A stretch of 64,000 bases of DNA, from assembly GCF_014852685.1 (NCBI RefSeq), contig NZ_JACZDF010000002.1, forward strand, positions 248,001-312,000, written 5' to 3'. Numbering within the stretch: the first letter of the stretch is position 1; each line of letters starts with the position of its first letter. The position numbers and the translations under genes are program-made. Below the pieces are notes generated by a model. The model saw nothing but the letters and a program-made list of their open reading frames with translations, had not been told where the DNA came from and made no database searches. The stretch is from Flavimobilis rhizosphaerae. GTDB lineage: Bacteria > Actinomycetota > Actinomycetes > Actinomycetales > Cellulomonadaceae. Shown one piece after another: positions 1 to 7,770 of the stretch.

Positions 1-1596
1 ACACGCGGCGGTGGGCTGCGCGTCTCGCGCTACCAGTCCGGGCTGTTCGACGACCTCGAGGGGCTCGACGTCGACGGCATCCAGGCGTCGGCGTGGCGGT
101 CGTCGCTTGCGGCGCTCGCGGACGGTGCCCGCCCCGAGCCCGTCGGGGCGCCCGACGGGTTGCGCGCCGAGCTGCGCCCCTACCAGCAGGAGGGTGTCGA
201 CTGGCTGTGCTTCCTCGCGGAGCACGGCCTCGGGGGTGTCCTCGCGGACGACATGGGTCTGGGCAAGACGGTGCAGGCGCTCGCGTTCGCGCTCCACGTG
301 CTGCGGCGCCCGACGCCCGCGGGTGAGCGTCCGGCGCCGATGCTCGTCGTCGCGCCGACGTCCGTCGTCGGCAACTGGGCCGCGGAGGTCAGGCGGTTCA
401 CGGACCTGCGGTGCGCGGTCGTGGGGCGCACGTCGTCGGGCCGGGGCACGCCGTTGGCCGCGGAGATCGACGACGCGGAGATCGTCGTGACGTCGTACGC
501 GGTCCTGCGTCTCGACACCGACGCGTTCGCGGGTCGTGCCTGGTCGGCTCTCGTGCTCGACGAGGCGCAGTTCGTCAAGAACCACAAGTCCGTCGGCTAC
601 CGGGCGGTGCGGGAGATCGACGCGCCGACGAAGATCGCGCTCACGGGCACGCCCCTCGAGAACAACCTCATGGAGCTGTGGTCGATCCTCTCGATCGTCT
701 GTCCGGGCCTCCTCGGGCACCCGGGACGGTTCGCGGAGTTCTACCAGAAGCCGGTCGAGCGCGACGGCGACTCGGAGCGGCTCGCGTTGCTGCGCCGACG
801 GGTCGCGCCATTCATGGTGCGTCGCACGAAGGAGTCGGTCGCGTCGGACCTGCCGGAGAAGGTTGAGCAGGTGCTCGACGTCGAGCTGCTGCCGCGGCAC
901 CGTGCGGTGTACGACAGGTTGCTCGCGCGCGAGCGTGCGCGCGTCCTCGGCCTCGTCGAGAACCTTGACGGGCACCGGTTCGAGGTGCTGCGCTCGCTCA
1001 CGGTGCTGCGGCAGGCGGCGCTCGACGTGTCGCTCGTCGGGGCGGGGGAGCCGGGTGCGGCCCCTCCGGGCGGGACGGCGCGACCTGTGCCGTCCTCGAA
1101 GCTCGAGGTGCTCTTCGAGATGCTCGAGGACATCCTCGCCGAGGGGCACTCGGTGCTGATCTTCAGCCAGTTCACGCAGTTCCTCGAGCGCGTGCGTGAC
1201 GGGCTCGAGGTGCGGTCGGTCGCGCACTCGTACCTCGACGGGCGGACGCGCCGCAGGCAGGAGCAGATCGATGCGTTCACGCGTGGCGACACGCAGGTGT
1301 TCCTCATCTCGCTCAAGGCAGGCGGGTTCGGTCTCAACCTCACGGCGGCCGACTACTGCATCCTCCTCGACCCGTGGTGGAACCCGGCGGCGGAGGCGCA
1401 GGCGGTCGACCGTGCGCATCGGATCGGGCAGACGAAGCAGGTCATGGTCTACCGGATGGTCGCGTCGGACACGATCGAGGAGAAGGTCATGCGCCTCAAG
1501 GAGGGCAAGTCGGCGTTGTTCTCGTCGGTGCTCGACGGTGGCGCGACGGGCGGCGCGGGCCTGAGCGCGGCGGACGTTCGCGAGCTCCTCTCCTGA
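1..1596 (+). CDS. SNF2/HepA-family DEAD-like helicase, C-terminal part
   Basis: The reading frame is open from base 1, so the gene begins upstream; about 531 residues are visible. The ATPase core shows Walker A (DDMGLGKT), a Walker B/DEAQ motif (VLDEAQF), motif III (TGTPLENN) and, in the second RecA-like lobe, the SNF2 motif QAVDRAHRIGQ. This order is characteristic of bacterial SNF2 (RapA/HepA-like) double-stranded DNA or RNA-polymerase translocases, which remodel nucleoprotein complexes with ATP and do not unwind processively. The C-terminus is short after the last helicase motif, so any extra domain (often a SWIM zinc finger) would lie in the missing N-terminal part. Nothing in the visible part is broken. 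The substrate cannot be told from sequence. A weak stem (CATTCCG/CGGAATG) follows the gene and may be part of its terminator. Confidence 0.9.
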   Translation, partial: TRGGGLRVSRYQSGLFDDLEGLDVDGIQASAWRSSLAALADGARPEPVGAPDGLRAELRPYQQEGVDWLCFLAEHGLGGVLADDMGLGKTVQALAFALHVLRRPTPAGERPAPMLVVAPTSVVGNWAAEVRRFTDLRCAVVGRTSSGRGTPLAAEIDDAEIVVTSYAVLRLDTDAFAGRAWSALVLDEAQFVKNHKSVGYRAVREIDAPTKIALTGTPLENNLMELWSILSIVCPGLLGHPGRFAEFYQKPVERDGDSERLALLRRRVAPFMVRRTKESVASDLPEKVEQVLDVELLPRHRAVYDRLLARERARVLGLVENLDGHRFEVLRSLTVLRQAALDVSLVGAGEPGAAPPGGTARPVPSSKLEVLFEMLEDILAEGHSVLIFSQFTQFLERVRDGLEVRSVAHSYLDGRTRRRQEQIDAFTRGDTQVFLISLKAGGFGLNLTAADYCILLDPWWNPAAEAQAVDRAHRIGQTKQVMVYRMVASDTIEEKVMRLKEGKSALFSSVLDGGATGGAGLSAADVRELLS

Positions 1597-1816
1597 CAGG
1601 GAGCCCTTCCGCACGCTCTTCCCGGCCCAGGGTGTCCGGACATTCCGTCCGCCGCCGGAATGGGCCTCGGAAGCAACCGGCCTCGCTACGTTGGCGAGCA
1701 TCGCCACCGAGGTCCGACCTCCCGCAGGGTGCGTGAGCGCACGGGCGGTCGGGCGGTGGCGATATGTGGGCGGCGTCGCCGTTCACGTCAGGGACACAGG
1801 GAAAGAAGGGTGCTCG

Positions 1817-2062
1817 ATGTTCAGCACACTGCGTTCGACGACCCCGGGGATCGCCGTCATCGTCGTCGGGGCGCTCCCGACGGCGGCATTCGTCGTCTGG
1901 GCCTTCGTCATCGGCTTCTACACCGAGGACCTGCCGGTGCTCATCGCGCTGGGGGTCGTCGGGGGCGGGCTCCTCTGGCTCGGCCAGAAGATGTTCCAGG
2001 AGGCGAAGCGCAACATCGCGCGCGACGCCATCGAAGCACGCGACGCTGGGGGGAGTCGCTGA
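1817..2062 (+). CDS. Small two-TM membrane protein
   Basis: This 81-residue protein starts at an ATG preceded by a purine-rich ribosome site (GAAAGAAGGG, 7 bases away); longer upstream starts in the same frame lack such a site. Two hydrophobic stretches (about residues 10-33 and 40-57) are joined by a short acidic loop (YTEDLP), followed by a charged tail (KMFQEAKRN). I do not recognise a family. It stops one base before the next start (2064), so the two genes are probably co-transcribed. The role is unknown; a small inner-membrane protein is all the sequence supports. Confidence 0.6.
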   Translation: MFSTLRSTTPGIAVIVVGALPTAAFVVWAFVIGFYTEDLPVLIALGVVGGGLLWLGQKMFQEAKRNIARDAIEARDAGGSR

Positions 2063-2063
2063 C

Positions 2064-2426
2064 ATGGCGAAGATCGACGAGAAGATGGCCGCCCTCCAGT
2101 TCACGACGGTCACGCGCCGCGCGCCCGCGGAGGTGTCTCAGCTCGTCCACGATGCCGTCGCGATGTCACGTGGACTGAGGATCACTCTCTCCCAGGCCGA
2201 AGAAGACCGGATCGGCGGTGTTGCGAAGAACTTCGCGCGCGTGGTCCTCGGTGAGTTCTCCGTGGCGATGACTCCTGACCCGTCCGGGGGGACGTCGGTG
2301 TCGTTCGAGATCTCGGACTACTCGCGCTTCCGCTCGACGATGTTCTTGATCCCCGTCGGCCCGGTGGAGGCGCCTGCCTACAAGCCGTTCAAGGACGTGA
2401 GCGAGCATGTCCGCGCGGGTCTCTGA
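2064..2426 (+). CDS. Hypothetical soluble protein (120 aa)
   Basis: The gene starts with ATG one base after the upstream stop codon. It has no signal peptide or membrane segment. The first 40 residues are helical and charged (MAKIDEKMAALQ, then APAEVSQLVHDAVAM); the second half reads as beta strands (FSVAMTPD, TSVSFEISDY, TMFLIPVGPVEAPAY). This could be a small SRPBCC-like or dodecin-like fold, but no motif decides it and the family is not recognised. The end of the gene overlaps the start of the lipoprotein gene at 2407, which points to a three-gene operon with the membrane protein at 1817. Confidence 0.55.
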   Translation: MAKIDEKMAALQFTTVTRRAPAEVSQLVHDAVAMSRGLRITLSQAEEDRIGGVAKNFARVVLGEFSVAMTPDPSGGTSVSFEISDYSRFRSTMFLIPVGPVEAPAYKPFKDVSEHVRAGL

Positions 2427-2745
2427 CCGGTCCATGATCGGCGCGTTGCTCGGTGTCGTGATGCTCTTCGCGCTGACGGGGTGCGCGGACGCGTCGGGTC
2501 CGACGTGCGGTGAGCTCGGGGAGCAGGACGCGGCTAGCAAGCTGTCGACGGTGACGAGCCTGGTCCGCGACAACGGGCTGGACCCCTACTCGAACGCGGT
2601 GGGGCTCGCGGCGATCGAGCAGGACATCTACACGTTCTGCGGGATCAGTGCGGTCGCGGTGCTCACGGGCGGCGACCATTCGGCGACGAAGAACCTCGAC
2701 GCGGTGATCGGTGGAGCGGTCGACTGGGAGTCGTACGGGAAGTAG
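2407..2745 (+). CDS. Small predicted lipoprotein
   Basis: This 112-residue protein has a typical lipoprotein signal peptide: a charged start (MSARVSDR), a hydrophobic core (IGALLGVVMLFA) and a lipobox LTGC, with cysteine about residue 26. A second in-frame ATG at 2434 would also leave a complete signal peptide, so the start is uncertain. The mature part contains two more cysteines (GPTCGEL, YTFCGIS) that could form a disulfide outside the membrane. No known domain is seen. It overlaps the preceding gene by 20 bases and is probably the last gene of the small operon starting at 1817. Confidence 0.6.
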   Translation: MSARVSDRSMIGALLGVVMLFALTGCADASGPTCGELGEQDAASKLSTVTSLVRDNGLDPYSNAVGLAAIEQDIYTFCGISAVAVLTGGDHSATKNLDAVIGGAVDWESYGK

Positions 2746-2826
2746 CGGTCGACTCGGAGGCACTCAGCACAGTTCGGCGGTGTTGAGGGCCTACGAGTCG
2801 CGCTGCGCGACTGGTTGGATGAGCCC

Positions 2827-4503
2827 GTGCCCATCCTTCTGCCGAACGAGCCCGAGTTCCCCGACGACGGCGGCGCCGAACGCGCCGTGTGGGAGGCGCT
2901 ACGCGCCTACCTGCCGGCCGACGCCCTGCTCGTCGCGGGCCAGCGCATCCAGGACGACGAGGTCGAGAGAGAGCTCGACCTCGTCGTCGCCTGGCCCGGC
3001 GTCGGCCTCGCCGTGCTTGAGGTCAAGGGCGGCATGGTCGCGCGTGAGGAGGGCGCGTGGTGGCAGGGCTCCGGCGAGGCACGGCACCGCATCGACCCCG
3101 TCGGGCAGGCACAGCGCGGCCGGCACGCGCTCCAGGACCTGCTCGGCGCGCGTCGCGTCGAGGGCTCGCACGCACGTGCCGCGCACCTCGTCGCGTTCCC
3201 GCACACGTACGTCCCGGCGTCGTGGGCCGCGCTCGACCTGCCCCGGGCGCTCGTCGTCGACCGCGCGGACGTCGAGGACGGGCCCGCGGTCGTCGCGCGC
3301 GTGCGCCGGGCGATCCTCGAGCACGGGCAGGGTCGCACACCGCTGGCGAGCGTCGAGGGCGTGCTGCGCGTCCTTGACCCGGTCCTCACGGGAGATGCCG
3401 ACAGCCCCGAGGCCGCGACGGTGCACGAGCTGCGCTCGGACCAGCTGACGAAGGACCAGGCGGGGATGCTCGACAAGCTCCGCGCGTTTCCGCGGCTGCG
3501 CGTCGTCGGTGGGGCAGGCACCGGCAAGACGTACCTCGCGCTCGAGCAGGCGCGCCGGCGTGCCCGCGAGGGCGATCGGGTCGCGCTGCTCTGCTACTCC
3601 CGCGGGCTCGCCGCGTACCTCCAGGCGTTCACAGCGGCCTGGCCGGCGCGTGAACGGCCCGCGTACGTCGGGCTCTTCCACGAGCTGCCGCTGCGCTGGG
3701 GTGCGGAGCCCGGGTCGGACGACGACGGTGACTACTGGGAGCGGCGCCTGCCCCTGCGTCTGGCGGAGCTCGCGGACGAGCAGCCGGGCTCGGAGCTCTT
3801 CGACACGATCGTCGTCGACGAGGGACAGGACTTCGGGGAGCTGTGGTGGCCGGGCGTCCTGCGCTGCCTGCGGGACCGGGCGCACGGGCGTCTCTACGTC
3901 TTCATGGACGACAACCAGCGGGTGTTCCCGCGCGACGGCGCTGCACCGATCGACCTGCCGCCGGTCGAGCTCGACGAGAACCTGCGGTCGACGAAGCAGA
4001 TCGCGCAGCTCTTCGGCTCGCTGTCGGGGACGGTGCTCAGGCCGCGTGGAGCGGACGGGCCGCCGGTGCGGGTCGTCGATGTTCCCGCCGAGGACGCGGT
4101 GCGGTACGCCGACACCGTGATCGACCAGCTGCTCGACGCCGGCTACGCGCCCGGCAGGGTGGCGCTGCTGACGACGGGTCGGCGTCACCCGGTGCAGGTC
4201 GAGCGGGTCGGCTCCGTGGGGTACCCGGGCTACTGGGGCGAGTTCCTCGCGGGTGACGACGTCTTCTACGGGCACGTGCTCGGGTTCAAGGGCCTCGAAA
4301 GGTCCGTCGTCGTGCTCGCCGTCAACGGGCTGCGGGACGCAGCGCGGGCACGCGAGACCCTCTATGCGGGGCTGAGCCGTGCCCGGTCGCTGCTCGTCGT
4401 CGTGGGGCCGCGTGCCCTCGTCGTCGAGCACGGGGGTGAGGGTGTCGCGCGCAGGCTCGCCGCCGCGCAAGACATCACGACGGCGGTGCTCGCCGACGGG
4501 TGA
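2827..4503 (+). CDS. NERD-domain superfamily I (UvrD/PIF1-like) helicase
   Basis: The N-terminal about 190 residues form a nuclease-related NERD domain (ERELDLVVAW, then VLEVKGG, the D...ExK pattern of the restriction-endonuclease fold). The ATPase follows: Walker A GGAGTGKTYLAL, Walker B IVVDEGQDF, the arginine motif LDENLRST, and late motifs FKGLERS and YAGLSRAR. The combination predicts DNA binding or cleavage coupled to a UvrD-type ATPase, in repair or defence against foreign DNA. I chose the GTG at 2827 because it gives the family-like start MPILLPNEPEF and has GGATGAG just upstream; an in-frame TTG at 2815 is the alternative. The gene is intact. Solitary NERD helicases are common in actinobacteria, and no partner nuclease or methylase is adjacent. 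Confidence 0.85.
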   Translation: MPILLPNEPEFPDDGGAERAVWEALRAYLPADALLVAGQRIQDDEVERELDLVVAWPGVGLAVLEVKGGMVAREEGAWWQGSGEARHRIDPVGQAQRGRHALQDLLGARRVEGSHARAAHLVAFPHTYVPASWAALDLPRALVVDRADVEDGPAVVARVRRAILEHGQGRTPLASVEGVLRVLDPVLTGDADSPEAATVHELRSDQLTKDQAGMLDKLRAFPRLRVVGGAGTGKTYLALEQARRRAREGDRVALLCYSRGLAAYLQAFTAAWPARERPAYVGLFHELPLRWGAEPGSDDDGDYWERRLPLRLAELADEQPGSELFDTIVVDEGQDFGELWWPGVLRCLRDRAHGRLYVFMDDNQRVFPRDGAAPIDLPPVELDENLRSTKQIAQLFGSLSGTVLRPRGADGPPVRVVDVPAEDAVRYADTVIDQLLDAGYAPGRVALLTTGRRHPVQVERVGSVGYPGYWGEFLAGDDVFYGHVLGFKGLERSVVVLAVNGLRDAARARETLYAGLSRARSLLVVVGPRALVVEHGGEGVARRLAAAQDITTAVLADG

Positions 4504-4518
4504 TCATCGGGCTTGCCG

Positions 4519-4762
4519 GGGTGGGGGTGGGGTGCGCTCGCGGTGGACCACTATGTGGTCCAGGTCGACCGACGCGGCTTCGGGAGGTCCTCGACTCAGC
4601 CGACGGTGTTCGGCCCGCGGCAGGACCGTCGCGGCGCCTCTCGCGTCGCACCTGCCGGAGGTGACGTTCGTGCTCGTCGAGGGCGCGGGGCACCTGCCGT
4701 CGGTCGAGCGTCCGGACGAGGTCGCGTCGACCGTCCGCCGCTGGCTCGCGGCGTACCGGTGA
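4519..4762 (+). pseudogene. Gutted alpha/beta-hydrolase remnant
   Basis: Two pieces of one family lie in different frames. Frame 1 (about 4519-4623) reads WGALAVDHYVVQVDRRGFGR, which matches the early strand and turn of alpha/beta hydrolases (typically VVxxDxRGFGRS). Frame 2 (about 4625-4762) reads LPEVTFVLVEGAGHLPSVER, then PDEV and a stop; this is the family's C-terminus with its catalytic histidine (GAGHLP). Everything between, including the nucleophile elbow GxSxG and the acid residue, is missing, and the frames differ. This is a pseudogene left by an internal deletion. It begins directly after the helicase stop codon. Confidence 0.7.
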
Positions 4763-5080
4763 TAACGGTCAGACCGTCCGCGCGAGGCGGTTCCGGTTTT
4801 CCGTCCGGCGTCCGTCCGGCGCCCGCGCATGCGGTCGCGGGCTAACTTGGTGCTGGTCGGGGCACCGTTTCAGGGGCGGTGCTGCGGCGTGGTCTGCGTG
4901 GCTCGGAACCTGCGGACCCGCTCGGGAGTCCGGGTGGCCGACGTTCGGCGTCGTCACCCGGACTCTTCAGTATCATCGTGCGCACAGGGATGACGTCCAG
5001 GGAGCGTCCGCCCGCCGGTCGTCCTTCGTGCCGCGCGGTCCTGCGTGCCCTGGCGTCGATGACGCACAAGGAGCAGGGCC
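4763..5080. other. Intergenic stretch with hairpin and possible promoter
   Basis: This 318-base gap has no gene I can support. A 10-bp perfect inverted repeat (AGTCCGGGTG at 4927-4936, CACCCGGACT at 4955-4964) encloses an inner 5-bp stem (GCCGA/TCGGC), giving one long hairpin. A TATCAT element at 4971-4976 just after it could be the -10 of the gene at 5081, but no good -35 is seen 17 bases upstream. The hairpin may be a remnant terminator of the hydrolase pseudogene. Confidence 0.4.
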
Positions 5081-5938
5081 ATGAATGAGACCACCGCTGA
5101 CGACGCGAACACGGTTCCGGACGGAGCGGGACTCTCGTCCGTCGAGGAGTTCGCGGCGGCGCTCTCGGAACTGCGGACCGCTGCGGGGCGTCCGACGCTC
5201 GTCGCCCTAGAAAGGCGCACCGGCGTGTCGAAGACAGTTCTGTCGGATGCGTTCGCCGGGAGGCGGTTGCCGACGGAGCGCACCGTCGAGGCGATCGCAT
5301 CGGTCCTCGACGCGGACGTCGCGGAGTGGACGCGTCGGCGGCGCGAGCTTGAGGAATCGTTGAGGCCGCAGGCGGTGGTCGGCGCCGGGGCGCCCGCGTA
5401 CCCCGTCGTGCGCCGGCGCTCGGCGCTGCTCGCCGCTGCGGGGGCGTTCGTGCTGGGCGTCGTGGGGACTGCCGGGGTCGTTGCTGCGCTCCCGGACGAG
5501 GTGCCCGACGCATCGGGCCGGGGTGCCCCAGCGGCGGCCACGGCGTTGGTGACGCCGATGGAGTCGCCTGCGGAGATCCTCGTCGAGGTCGGCACGGACC
5601 CGGCGACGACGCCGTGCGTCGACGACGCGAAGGTCGTCGCGAGCGTCACGCGTGCGCGGGACACGCAGCTGCAGATCGTCTACTCGAACGCGTGCCAGGC
5701 GGCGTGGGCACGGGTGACGCGCTACGACGACGAGGCTGCGGGCAACGCGGTGGGCGCGAGCATCTTCCGGCAGATCGCCCCGGACGCATCGGACCGGCAG
5801 GACACGCATGAGCCCGACGCGCAGGGCGCGTACACGACGCTCATCGTGCGTCCGACGAGTGCGACGCGCGTGTGCGCGGTCGGGTACATCACGCTCGACG
5901 GCGAGAAGATCGACCTGGGCGACCAGATCTGCGTCTGA
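5081..5938 (+). CDS. HTH-TM-DUF2690-like membrane regulator
   Basis: The 285-residue protein has an XRE-type helix-turn-helix at residues 20-85 (FAAALSELR, RRTGVSKTVLSDAFAGR), one membrane segment about residues 110-132 (SALLAAAGAFVLGVVGTAG), and an outside domain with paired cysteines (TPCVDD, NACQAAWAR, VCAVGY, DQICV). The CQAAWAR motif is typical of DUF2690 domains, which occur behind HTH-TM modules in actinobacteria. The layout suggests a membrane-bound DNA-binding protein that senses something outside the cell, although such proteins are uncharacterised. The ATG is preceded by AAGGAGCAGG. The gene is convergent with the FAD enzyme at 5970, 31 bases away. Confidence 0.75.
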   Translation: MNETTADDANTVPDGAGLSSVEEFAAALSELRTAAGRPTLVALERRTGVSKTVLSDAFAGRRLPTERTVEAIASVLDADVAEWTRRRRELEESLRPQAVVGAGAPAYPVVRRRSALLAAAGAFVLGVVGTAGVVAALPDEVPDASGRGAPAAATALVTPMESPAEILVEVGTDPATTPCVDDAKVVASVTRARDTQLQIVYSNACQAAWARVTRYDDEAAGNAVGASIFRQIAPDASDRQDTHEPDAQGAYTTLIVRPTSATRVCAVGYITLDGEKIDLGDQICV

Positions 5939-5969
5939 TCCGGCCCGGGCAGCCCGTGGGCCGCGCGCG

Positions 5970-7628
5970 TCAGCCGATCGCCTCGCCCGCGGTCCTCCCG
6001 GAGAAGAGGCAGCCGCCGAGGAACGTGCCTTCGAGGGCGCGTTCGCCGTGGACGCCGCCACCGCCGAACCCGGCGGCCTCGCCGACGGCGTAGAGCCCGG
6101 CCAGCACGTCACCGTCGGGACGCAAGACGCGTGCGCTCGTGTCGGTGTGGAGCCCGCCGAGCGTCTTGCGCGTGAGGACGCGCAGCCGCACGGCGAGCAG
6201 CGGCCCGTCCTCGGGCGTCGTGAGGGGGCGTGGCGGGGCGACGCGGATGACCTTGTCGACGACGTACTCGCGGGCGCGCGCGGTCGCGACGACCTGGGGG
6301 TCCTTGCCGAGGCCTGACGTCACCTGGGCGTCGCGCAGCGCGACGAGTCGCGCGAGCGCGGCGGCGTCGATGCGCTGCTCGCCCGTGAGGGCGTTCATGC
6401 CGGCGGCGAGCTCGGTGACGGTGGGTGCCCAGACGAACTCGGGTGACTCGTCGGCGAAGCGGGCGACGGGCCCGACGGCGCCCTTGCGGACGCGTTCGAG
6501 GAGGAGCCGCACGTCCTTGCCGGTGAGGTCGGGGTTCTGGTCGGAGCCGGAGAGCGCGAACTCCTTCTCCATGATCGTGCGGTTGAGGACGAACCAGGAG
6601 TGGTCGTCGCCGCGGCTCGTCACATGCCGCAGGGCGCCGAGCGCGTCGAAGCCGGGATAGAGAGGGTGGGGGAGGCGGTTCCCGTCGGCGTCGAGCCAGA
6701 GGGACGACGGTCCGGGGAGGATGCGGATGCCGTGGCGGCGCCAGACGGGGGTGTGCATCTCGACGCCCTCGGGGTAGTGCCACATGCGGTCGGTGTGGAC
6801 GAGGGCCGCACCGGCAGCCGCGGCGCGGGCGAGCATCTCGCCGTCGGACGAGTCCGGCACGCCGGAGAGCATCGTCGCTGGCAGCCTGCCTGCGGTGGCG
6901 GGCCAGGACGCGCGGACGAGCTCGTGGTTGGCGCCGATGCCGCCGGTCGCGACGACGACGGCGCGTGCGCCGAGCGCGACCTCGCGCACGACGGACCTGC
7001 CGGACGGTTCGCCGCGCCCGGCGTCGTCGGGCGCGAGGACCTCGGCGCGCACCCCGGTGACGGTGCCGTCGGTCGTCACGAGACCGGTGACGCGGTGGCG
7101 GAAGCGGATGTCGAGGAGGCCTGCGCGGTGGGCGTCGACCGCGGCGCGGACGAAGGGCTCGAGGATGCCTGGGCCGGTGCCCCAGGTGACGTGGAAGCGC
7201 GGCACGGTGTTGCCGTGGCCGCCCGCGGGGTGGCCGCCGCGCTCGGCCCACTGGACGAGCGGGAACCAGCGGACGCCGAGGGCGTGCAGCCAGGTCCGCA
7301 TGTCGCGAGCGGCGAAGTCGACGAAGCGTTCGGCCCACGCGTAGCCCCATCGGTCGGGGCCGTGGCCGCGGTCGGCGCCGGGTGCGAACTGCGCGGAGCC
7401 GAGCCAGTCGGAGAACGCGAGGTCGGCGGAGTCCTTGACGCCGAGGCGCCGTTGCTCGGGGGAGTCGACGAGGAAGAGTCCGCCGAACGACCAGAAGGCC
7501 TGTCCGCCGAGCGAGGCGCGGGGTTCCTGCTCGAGGATCGTCACGTGCCGGCCGCGGGCGGTGAGGGTCGCGGCAGTGACGAGGCCGGCGAGGCCCGCGC
7601 CGATGATGAGGACGTCGTCGTCGGTCAT
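5970..7628 (-). CDS. FAD-binding dehydrogenase (fumarate reductase/KstD-like flavoprotein)
   Basis: The 552-residue protein opens with a Rossmann FAD-binding motif (DVLIIGAGLAGLVTAA, then ILEQEP). The C-terminus has the second FAD contact (GLYAVGEAAGFGGGG, then LGGCLFSGRTAG). The middle contains GGIGANHELVR and KTLGGLHTDTSARVL, typical of the fumarate reductase/3-ketosteroid dehydrogenase flavoprotein superfamily. It resembles the actinobacterial subgroup annotated simply as FAD-binding dehydrogenase. No signal peptide is present, so it is cytoplasmic and not a Tat substrate. The substrate is unknown. The gene is divergent from the secreted Ig-like gene at 7771 and no pathway partners are adjacent. 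Confidence 0.85.
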   Translation of the reverse strand: MTDDDVLIIGAGLAGLVTAATLTARGRHVTILEQEPRASLGGQAFWSFGGLFLVDSPEQRRLGVKDSADLAFSDWLGSAQFAPGADRGHGPDRWGYAWAERFVDFAARDMRTWLHALGVRWFPLVQWAERGGHPAGGHGNTVPRFHVTWGTGPGILEPFVRAAVDAHRAGLLDIRFRHRVTGLVTTDGTVTGVRAEVLAPDDAGRGEPSGRSVVREVALGARAVVVATGGIGANHELVRASWPATAGRLPATMLSGVPDSSDGEMLARAAAAGAALVHTDRMWHYPEGVEMHTPVWRRHGIRILPGPSSLWLDADGNRLPHPLYPGFDALGALRHVTSRGDDHSWFVLNRTIMEKEFALSGSDQNPDLTGKDVRLLLERVRKGAVGPVARFADESPEFVWAPTVTELAAGMNALTGEQRIDAAALARLVALRDAQVTSGLGKDPQVVATARAREYVVDKVIRVAPPRPLTTPEDGPLLAVRLRVLTRKTLGGLHTDTSARVLRPDGDVLAGLYAVGEAAGFGGGGVHGERALEGTFLGGCLFSGRTAGEAIG

Positions 7629-7770
7629 GCCGGAACCCTGCTCGTGTGAGTCACGTCACAAGCAGTCCATCGCGGTGCGTCGGGACCTCTGGTCTGTTCC
7701 GCCACGTGTGGAAACGGTGCGATTATGGCGCATCGCCCCGGGTGAGGGGCCTCGACGAAGGGTGGGTCAC

